Below are positions 56,351 to 64,000 of a stretch of 64,000 bases of DNA, piece after piece. Source of the DNA: Spirometra erinaceieuropaei (lineage: Eukaryota > Platyhelminthes > Cestoda > Diphyllobothriidea > Diphyllobothriidae). The DNA is taken from the NCBI GenBank assembly GCA_902702965.1, contig CACRXP010000719.1, positions 202,287 to 266,286 of the forward strand, read 5' to 3'. The stretch's first letter is position 1, and each line of letters starts with the position of its first letter. The notes beneath the pieces were generated by a model. That model was not told where the DNA came from and made no database searches. It saw only the letters and a list, made by a program, of their open reading frames with translations. A program made the position numbers and the translations under genes.

Positions 56351-58148
56351 CTGAAGAGAATAGAAACATGTAAAGAAATATAATTTTGCTCGAACAAATT
56401 TGTCACGAGAGAGTTGTTCATCAAGTAATAACGTAAGTTTACAATCACTAAAAGACTTACTCAAACGTTTATCAACTAAGTTTTGACAGTCAAGTGAGGC
56501 GCTTGAAAAATCAGTACCTAAAGAATTGTGTTTTCTAATCCGCGCCTTATTTGCCTGCAGGGATTTTTCCTTATGGCAGAGGCGTAGACGACCTAGAAGA
56601 ATATCAGCCAATAGGTCGTCGAGATGCGCTTATCGAGAAAACAAGGACGGCAACCAGACAAACAACGTTAAAAACAACCGTCGTAACTTGGTTTACGTGT
56701 ACGTGAGTGTTCACGTACACGATCGACTTTAAAGCAGCAGAAAAGGTAGTCTCACTCTCGCTAGCTGCAACGTCAAGAACAAATGAAAGCTATTGTTGCG
56801 GTCTTGTCAAGGTAGAAATTTGGACAATAACGATACTATAGGCTTGCGCTCCTTTGGAACAATCTTAATGATTAAAGACTTTGGGTATTGTCTGTAAAGG
56901 GAAAAATGCTGTGGACGTTAGTAGAAGTTCACACGTTTGCTGTATTTCCCTGTTACAGTAGACCGACTATCTCATGACATATCAACAGGAATTCTACAGT
57001 GCGTTTTCGATTAGCAAAGACGGCTGAGGTTGGATTGTAATATTAAACATCGTCCATCATAATCCAAAGATATTCCAAGCATGCAAGGATGCGGCTGTCT
57101 AAACGAGCTTGTTTTCGGCTGCTTGGAAAAACTGCATCCCGTAAAAATGCACTATTTAAATAGTATCCATTTTTAGTTGATTTTTGGGTACCCACTAAAA
57201 TTTAAATCGATTTCACAGAATTCATACCGGTAGCATTTTTGTACTTATTTGGTCTTAAAAGTATATGTCTGAAGAAAGAGTATCCTTGAGTTTTGAAAGA
57301 CTTCTTTGATTCACGAGTAATTTTAGACCTGACCTTTTGAAGAGCTTGCCAGTCAGTCCGGAAGAAATGCCGCCGACAATTTAATGGGTTCGTGGCAGTC
57401 CGTCTTCGTAGTCGCCAGTTCAACTGTTCATTCGTAACGTTCACTTATGCGACAAATTATTACCTTAGCTTCACATGATTCGGTTCACGACGTGGCGATA
57501 GCGTCACGGTATCGACGCTATTGACTGTCGACTGACGTGACCTAGACGCAAGCATGCACCTCACGCCTCGACTTCCAACAACATGACCTGATCCGCTAGC
57601 TTCCACCGACCTTCAAACTGTTTGTTACTAGCTCGTCACTGTAAGGACTGTTCTACTGATACTGTCTCCCGAATTTTTATCCTGAAAACGTCTTGCTATC
57701 GTCCTCTCTGTCTCGACAGGTTCGCCTAGTAAAAAAATGAAAACGATTTTCTGTTCGACTAACATGCGCGTTGTTGATACTTCAAGGATAGAGCATTCAA
57801 CGAGAAATCGAGATTTTGACGATTTGACTACGTCTTGCTAATTTCCATTTTGGAAATGTCTTACCTCCTGGGCCGCTTAATGTCTTCCTACTGCAGTCAT
57901 CAATTTAAAAATGACTTCGCAGCACTTTCAAATTACCATCTAGCACAAATTTTTCCTGGCATTAGAAGGAATAAAGATTTAATTGCTTAAAACTAAGTTT
58001 ATCACCAATAGTTTAGCAAGAGTGGTGCCGCTTTGTATAAAGCACAAAATAATATTTTTTCTTGATTATGTTCTGGGGGCAAAGTTTGTATGGTCAAATG
58101 TTATTAGGCAAATGTTATTAGAAAACCAAACGACATTCCAGTTCATTA

Positions 58149-59124
58149 GGCAGGATGGTAGTTGGTAGCCCTGCCCACTGATTCTACAATTGTACTACTG
58201 GCTTGATTTCGGTATCTGTGATAACGTTCTCATTATGTCTGGGGGGTGCACGCACAGAGGTCCTGTCAGGATGACTTTCTGCTTCACTTTAACCGCCCCG
58301 AGAACGAGGCGCTGCAAGACTGTCTATATAGACTCATTGTATTGTACCCCCACACGGAAATCTTTAGTAAAAGGCGAAAGATTTATCCTAAACGGATTAT
58401 GATTCATCATGCTTCGCATTATGCTTCTAGTTGCATGTGCGCACAGTATTACCTGCATCAGATTAAATGCATAGGTACTATCCTAGGCGGATTGGCGCGG
58501 GTCTCCGTTTCGTCGGTTTGCCTGCATCCTTGGGTCTTTTTACTCCAGACCTCCAGTAGAGTCCGGTGCGATCGTGTACGAAAGGACAACCGACGCTCAG
58601 TTAGGATGTCTAACGATACTCCATCCACTGCATCAGTCATATTGAGAGAGTGTTGCCCTCCACCCAGCGCCTTTACGAACAGCCTGGTTGTATTTGGTCG
58701 CAGGGGTTTGCCTGAAAACTGTGACGCCTTGTAACCACCGCCATGGCCAGTTAGCGATCCTTTCCTGCACTTCCAGTTTAAGGCACTACGGCACCCTCCC
58801 CGCGGGGTCTTCGACATTGCTGGGTTTGAATTGGGCGCACTTCACCTACCCCATCGCGCACTTACTACCTCTTGGGTTCAGACTACAACAGCAAGGCGTC
58901 TCATAGGTCAGTCAGACCCGAATCGTTCACCTTCCTCGCATTTTTTACGTTAGTTAAATTAGGTTTCCACTTTATCAGGATCGTCAATTCCAGGCATTCC
59001 CTACATGCGCCATTTACGCCTCCACTCATTTGCCCCACTCGTATAGCCCGTATTACTACCGGTCCCGTAAGTCAGGTAGCTGGGAGTTTTCGGTACCGGG
59101 AAGGCTACCAACTGCCATCTAACC
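58149..59124. mobile_element. Non-autonomous DNA transposon, 976 bp, right arm only
   Basis: Flanked by the 8-bp direct repeat GTTCATTA (58141-58148 and 59125-59132). The ends are imperfect inverted repeats, GGCAGGATGGTAGTTGGTAG and, from the other end, GGTTAGATGGCAGTTGGTAG, continuing into CC.T.CC. The mirror site in the left arm (about 10267-10274, TGTTGAAC) is empty and has a single copy of the target. A 162-codon frame inside (58246-58734) has no transposase motif. An 8-bp target duplication fits hAT, P or Merlin superfamilies; the GG start and a Merlin relic in this window make Merlin attractive, but the family is not proved. Confidence 0.85.
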
Positions 59125-59261
59125 GTTCATTAATCGGAATCTTAAAGCTCTCGTAAAAGCCTGTTTGCTGATAGACTGGAGCCAAAGAAACATGACTCAT
59201 GTAACTCCTCGTCCACTCGGTTGTCACCCGCCGATAGCTCTTCAGTGTCGTCGGTTTTGAG

Positions 59262-59498
59262 TTCATGGTCGGGTCGTATCGAACAAGTCTCTACCTGGGA
59301 GTTGGCGTTTCTCATTCTCGCCGGTGTTACTCGCTTTGCAGTTCATTACTGAAGGAGTCTTCTCGTTTATTTGACAAAGCTGATTTCACCCCAACTTCTA
59401 AGGGCCCGCTAGACGATTCAAGACGTTTCTTGTCGTTGCAGTGGATTTTTCAGCCTCTTGACTCAGTATTTCAGGTGTGTCTCCGGTTTGAATTATAG
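59262..59498 (+). pseudogene. Right-arm copy of the unrecognised frame
   Basis: It keeps about 70 codons matching the end of the 9851-10393 minus-strand frame and then a possible GTGTGT donor near 59475. The upstream part is out of frame relative to the left copy. The transposon at 58149-59124 further separates it from the remaining homologous sequence. Confidence 0.3.
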
Positions 59499-59743
59499 GT
59501 TTGGACGTGAACGTAACAGGCAAAAGTTGGGCAGTGGGGTTGAGAGCATATACCAAAGTGAGTCCGAACCATCCTTCAGACGCATCATCATTAACTGCAC
59601 AAATCTTCAAAATTACTCCGTCTATTTAAGTTTACATGAGCATAAATCATGTTCGCAAGGCAGCTTCAGAACTTTCTGAGGCACATATGGTGCGGGGCAT
59701 ATGTTTTTCTCAGAAAGTCAGACGACTTAAAGTCGTAAAATTC

Positions 59744-60082
59744 TCATAGATTTTTGTTAACCGTGCGTAATGCATGAGGAACATTACTGCCGTCTAAAAT
59801 AGACGTGCTTTTTCTATCCAGCACCTGTGATAGTTGGGTGTTGAGTAACGGTCCTGCCCCCCCAAGCTTTGCATATGTGTGCAGACCCGCAGCCATATGA
59901 TGATGGATGACGGGTGTCAGGAGGCCGATTCGTGCAATGACCGGGAAAAGACCCGAAGGACAGGGAAGGGGGCTGGACCACGTCGTGTTTACAGGCCAGA
60001 GGTCACGTGACCATGTTTTCCTCCATCGACATCCGACGTGTTTGTTGTTGTTATTGTTAAAAGTACGAGTTTCCGCCGGCAA
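59744..60082 (-). other. 112-codon frame, partly kept in left arm; not assigned
   Basis: The frame shares TWSRDLWPVNTTW-SPLPCPSG with a plus-strand frame at 5290-5553. It comes from a GC-richer block with CACGTG and CACGACGTGG motifs. The left copy differs in frame after the shared part. I do not recognise a protein; it might be a promoter-proximal block or part of a repeat. Confidence 0.2.
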
Positions 60083-60099
60083 CTGGTTGTCTTCATGGT

Positions 60100-62090
60100 G
60101 AGATGTGCGAGAACCTCCTAAATCACCGGCGACTATAGCGTGAATGCTTATTCAGAGGAAGGCGTAGTCGTCTTTTTCGGCTGCTGAAACGCTAGTCGTG
60201 AGTGACTACAGTCATGTCACTTATGATTTTAATGGACGTTTAGAAGAAATTGTCCCACATCCTAGGAGGAGGTTTAACAGAGATAAGGAACTGGGGAGAA
60301 GTAATTACGGCTTATATACAGTCCCAATTCAACCATTAAGTAGACGTACATACGAAGACATTCTGTCTAGAACGATAGGAGACCCGATGGTATAGATGTT
60401 TGCGGGTCAGAAAAGCTTTGAACGAATAGCAGGATTCCATAACTTAGAGGACCAAGGAATGATAAGCGTCGGTTAATCTACAAAAAGTGGCCATTTTAGA
60501 GTCCTTTGTTCTTACGGTGTGCAGAGAATCGAGCAATCTGAAAACCTTGGAGTTAATGTTTCATTACCAAACGCTGGAAGATGGTTTTTTGGAGACACAG
60601 GGCTGGGCATTGCTTGTGGTGTTTAGTGACGGCAAATTTACCAACAGTGACATTCTCTGTCTGTTTTGACCCGCACGGTAATGTTTCTAGGTTTTTAATT
60701 GCTCCCCGCTGTGCGTAAACTCGAATGAACTCTGTTGTGGAACTAAAACTAAGCGGAGATTTTTAAAGTTCATTTTGCACAGATCGGGGATTGCCATCCA
60801 AATGTTGCTCAGATTTAGTTATAACTCACCCGAGGGTCAGTAATGTCAAGTATCCTCCATGTGATGTACACTTCGTACTGCTGACATTTTATGCTATTTT
60901 CGGAATTCTATCGTTCCATAACACTGGCTGAACATATACACAATTGAAAGCGATACCTTGAACAGCATGATCATGTCAGCACATCAAACACACTAATTAC
61001 ACATATTTTTGCAAATAGTCCATTAATTAAAGTGCTTAAGTTGTGTGCGCCATAATATTAGTTCCCGGTGATTTGACCCAAAGAGGGATTTTTGTCTAAA
61101 TAACTTTGGACGGCAGATATGGTTCATTTCGCGTAACTGACGATTTAAGTTGAGTTTACTGTGTAACCCTCGCATTGCACGGTACTTTTGTTATCAATAT
61201 TCGGTATAATCACTTTGGGCATGGATTGTTCCCTGATAGGTCTGTTAAGTCCATGCGAGCAACTAAGTCCACCAACTCCCTGTTTCGAGTCATGTTTCGC
61301 TCAACAGATCCACTTTAGTTCCCTCAAATGCAGGTATCTTTAAGATCAGCACTTAGCTGTAAGTCACGACGAATTGAATTCGATCACGTCACTCAAGAAT
61401 CTTATCAGCCAAAACATATTGCGTTGCCTTTGAAAAAAAGACAAATTAATATCCATGGGCACCCGGTGAAATGTGAGGCCGCCAGTTGGAGGTCGTAACA
61501 CCGTATTATGACCATGGCTAGTATCGATTTTTTCTACAAATGTAGAAAAAAAATTTATGTTCAGGATGCCAACAATGGAATATTTATGTTATAGGTCGTG
61601 GACCTACCTGATTTTTGTAGAATTCTTTGGGTGATTAGATCTTATTCGAAATCGGAACTACGACAAAGCGGAACAGATGGGATTTGATGACAATCTTCCT
61701 TTTATACTAATTTATCCATAACCGGAAGACATTTGTTCTTACTGTCACTTTTAAATACTGCTGCTGCCTCTGCAGTATGAAGGTTTGCGCCGGTTTTATT
61801 CACGTGGCCAGAGCAGAACTGCCTCACTGACGAGTAAACAAGATCGAAATCAACCCACAGAAGCCACGACGACCAGCCCGTGCACTGCCAGACCAAGGAG
61901 CATGTTGGCGTGGCAAGAACTTTGACAGCCGCAGCGTGAAAAACGGGCCCACGAACCCACCATAGGTCGATCTGGGAGGGGCAAAGACTGATCAGCGACG
62001 AGCAGGTCGGTCAAATTTCGTAAATAGAACACGGTGACAGCGCAAGACAGGCAGCAAGGCTGAGGCCGACGGGAACAACCACCACACTAC
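60100..62090. other. No recognisable gene; mirror of about 3290-5280
   Basis: Short frames only. No RNA or domain signature. Confidence 0.45.
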
Positions 62091-62091
62091 T

Positions 62092-62121
62092 CTGGTGAAA
62101 GAAAGTTCGAGGTTCCGAAAC
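62092..62121 (+). ncRNA. Right-arm copy of the degenerate hammerhead-like core
   Basis: Mirror of 3257-3286: CTGGTGA at 62092-62098 and GAAAC at 62117-62121, followed by GTCAGTCC and a CTT run. The same CTGGTGA change in both arms shows that it predates their divergence. Confidence 0.35.
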
Positions 62122-63540
62122 GTCAGTCCACATTTATTTCAAATTATGGGTTCTGCTCTTCTTCTTCTTCTTCTTCTCTATCTGCATGTTATTGGTAATC
62201 GAATAACAAGATAAGTTACCTGGAGCTCGAAACGCTACGCACATGTATATGGAAGGAAAATTCAAGACGATGTCTGGGGACGGGGATTATTTGGCTACCT
62301 GACACATTACACTTGAACCTGAGCAAATCATTTGAGGATGATAATACGAAAATTATACGATTTAAGGAAGTCCTTCTTACTCATTGTTTGTAAATTAATC
62401 ACACTCTTTTCTCATTGATCCTCCTCTCGCACGCATGTAGTGCCTGACGGCCTCGTATACCGCTACTTAGTCGATCGAATTGACATCAAAGCAAAAGGCT
62501 TCGTTTGTACTTTCCCCAGTTTTTTCCTTAACTCAGACGAGCCCTTTGGCACGGCCAAAGGCGAGGGAGTGATTACTATCGAGGCTGCGCATGGCGACAT
62601 GCTAAAGTTCATTTATCCGCCTTACGGCTAAAACATGTTCGAACATGGGCGTCCTTCGTCATGTATCGGTCACGCAAAAATACTTGGCCCTTCTAGACAG
62701 TTGACGGGGTAAATAAATCCGAACGTGTTCTACGTTCGCAGCGAACCATTGTGTTGTGTGTGTGTGTGATAGTGGTGGATAGTGGCCTTCGGTCGATATT
62801 TAAAGACTTCATTGTTTGGCCCCCGCGTGCGCTCGGTGGCTTCAGAGACGCCCCTCATGTAGGACTAGGGACGAATTATGCCCGGCTTCCCTTTTTGCTC
62901 ACCGTCCGTCTGCGTGCGTCCTTGCTGCATGCATTTTTTTGTTACGCTATGTAAGAACACACTGGGGGGCAGGGAAGTTTTGTTAAGCTCTCACAGTCTC
63001 TTGCCATTTGGGATACAATGTGCGCTGCTGGATTAAAAGAGTGCCCGAACAGAAGTGAGTTTAAGCGACAGGGAATATCCGCTTTTGTAGTGGAGGTTAC
63101 GCCCGGGGAGTTCAGTCTGCATGCCTCAAAACCCTAATATAAACAACGGGAATATTCTCCCCATTTTCCCACTCCAGTGCAGATTACATTTGAGAAAACA
63201 CCGAATTTCCTTTCGATTTAAAGGCCCTTTTTGTCTCAGCTTGGAATGACAATTGTGTCATCCAATATTTGCTTGCTGGAATTAAAAACACCTTGTGTCC
63301 AGTTGCGGCAAGATCGTCTAAGCCAGTTAGCTGGAGATCGGGAATCCTGTGGAAGTGCACTGGCTTTGTTCGTAAACAGGGTCTTTAAATGTGGAGTACC
63401 TGCTTAAACAGTACTCCAGCGGCTTCCGGCCCGGCCGTCAGTTTGTTCAAATGCTTGGGAAACCGTTTAGCCAGTCCGCAGGTACGTTGGCCTTTCCGCT
63501 ACGCGATTGACGTAGGGGGACACTTTGCCGCTCTGTGGCA

Positions 63541-63737
63541 ACATTTCAAAGTTTGCCAATAGAAGCGAAGAGCCGAGTCCCAGGAAGTAGTCTTGAAGAA
63601 GGAGACACGATCGCCGGGACAAGAGCTTTATTAGCCTGACGTCTCGGATTCCTGCTCGAATCCATCATCAGAGACATAAGCAGATAAGGGTGGTTCATGC
63701 ACATGTCGCTGCAGTATTTATAGGATGCAGTAGCCAT
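63541..63737 (-). mobile_element. PLE-A 3' tail, right copy
   Basis: Reverse complement of 1733-1925. It contains a hammerhead-like core (CTGATGA at 63665-63671, stem GGATTC / GAATCC) in which the second box is GAGAC instead of GAAAC. Confidence 0.65.
63641..63671 (-). ncRNA. Hammerhead-like core in right PLE-A tail, second box changed
   Basis: The minus strand has CTGATGA, T, GGATTC, loop GAGCAG, GAATCC, GAGAC. The A-to-G change in the GAAA box would be expected to reduce or abolish activity. The left copy (1800-1830) is intact in this box. Confidence 0.5.
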
Positions 63738-63759
63738 GCTGTCGCATACCTATGAACGT

Positions 63760-64000
63760 TCACGGCTCCCCCCCTTCATCCGGGATGGTCACACTTGGTG
63801 TGATCATTGCTTGATGGCCGACATTCGAGTCGATAATTGCTGCAATTTCATCACGTGCTTTGGATGTTGGCGTGATGATTGCTCGACCATCTGACGCGTT
63901 GACCCGGGTGTTGGGAAGAGTGTTCACCAGTGCGCTCCCCGCGTGGCCAATTACTCCGCCTAGACGAAGTCTCAGCACGCTGTATTGAATGGGAAGATCG
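63760..64000 (-). pseudogene. PLE-A C-terminal coding tail, runs out of window
   Basis: The minus-strand frame is open from the window edge to a TGA at about 63760 (VNTLPNTRVNASDGRAIITP, then IDSNVGHQAMITPSVTIPDE). It lies just upstream of the PLE-A 3' tail, where the left copy has a deletion, so it is probably the variable C-terminal tail of the PLE-A polyprotein. No motif is visible in the tail itself; the call is by position. The remaining element would lie beyond 64000. Confidence 0.45.

Larger units (their letters stand above)
39292..63737. repeat. Right arm of giant inverted repeat
   Basis: Reverse complement of the left arm. It starts at the first base after the N gap, in the middle of the N-terminal part of the Merlin transposase, and runs outward to the PLE-A tail. 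It lacks the 4 kb left-only block and the 269-280 bp tandem duplication. It carries a private 976-bp transposon and an expanded triplet repeat. Because it begins exactly at a scaffold gap, the physical orientation of this contig is not proved by the sequence. Confidence 0.9.

Noticed and set aside
1..64000. CRISPR arrays, bacterial operons, integrated viral genomes or a phage-defence-type system
   Set aside because: No spaced short direct repeats, no operon-like gene packing and no capsid, integrase or protease motifs; all reverse transcriptase signals are of Penelope-like or non-LTR type.

Overview
ORGANISM. This is eukaryotic, low-gene, transposon-dense DNA, and I infer a flatworm, most likely a tapeworm of the diphyllobothriid type (moderate confidence). 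The grounds are: several families of Penelope-like elements (PLEs) that carry GIY-YIG endonucleases and hammerhead-ribozyme-like motifs, a Merlin/IS1595-type transposase, and CR1/Jockey-like and C2H2-finger-bearing non-LTR retrotransposons. No bacterial, organellar or viral gene organisation is visible.

LAYOUT. The dominant structure is one very large inverted repeat. The left arm (about 1.73-29.40 kb) is repeated as reverse complement in the right arm (39.29-63.74 kb), at roughly 92-98% identity in the stretches compared by eye. Between them lies a spacer of about 9.7 kb and a 172-base N gap (39120-39291), and the right arm starts at the first base after that gap. The arms differ by clear events: a 4 kb block only in the left arm (about 5.88-9.89 kb), a 976-bp terminal-inverted-repeat element with an 8-bp target duplication only in the right arm (58149-59124), a 269-280 bp tandem duplication only in the left arm (26439-26987), and a triplet microsatellite about twice as long in the right arm. 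Because the symmetry begins at an assembly gap, it is either a real diverged inverted duplication or an allelic/paralogous contig scaffolded backwards.

MOBILE CONTENT OF THE ARMS. PLE-A lies at both window ends. PLE-B (18.6-21.9 kb / 46.6-49.9 kb), PLE-C (23.9-24.9 / 43.5-44.6 kb) and PLE-D (25.6-28.4 / 40.4-42.9 kb) follow toward the centre. In PLE-B, PLE-C and PLE-D a piece of the element's own 3' region sits in inverted orientation directly upstream of the N-terminal coding part. Hammerhead-like cores (CTGATGA-stem-GAAA) lie in the 3' tails of PLE-A, -B and -C, and a weaker one in a lone tail near 3.27 / 62.1 kb. A TA-flanked, long-inverted-repeat (foldback/MITE-like) family recurs about every few kb and splits the tail of PLE-B. 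All copies are broken by stops, frameshifts, lost catalytic residues or truncation.

HOST GENE. The best host-gene signal is a five-exon set at 12065-15112 (+) and its mirror at 53302-56350 (-). Splice sites and all exon phases agree in both arms. The encoded peptide is not confidently recognised.

SPACER. It holds a decayed Merlin transposase (29.27-30.00 kb), a degenerate tandem repeat (30.29-30.93 kb), an endonuclease-domain fragment of a non-LTR element (30.96-31.85 kb, minus), a dispersed repeat present twice (33.66 and 38.77 kb), and a non-LTR reverse transcriptase with C2H2 fingers in two overlapping pieces around a foldback element (35.60-38.19 kb).
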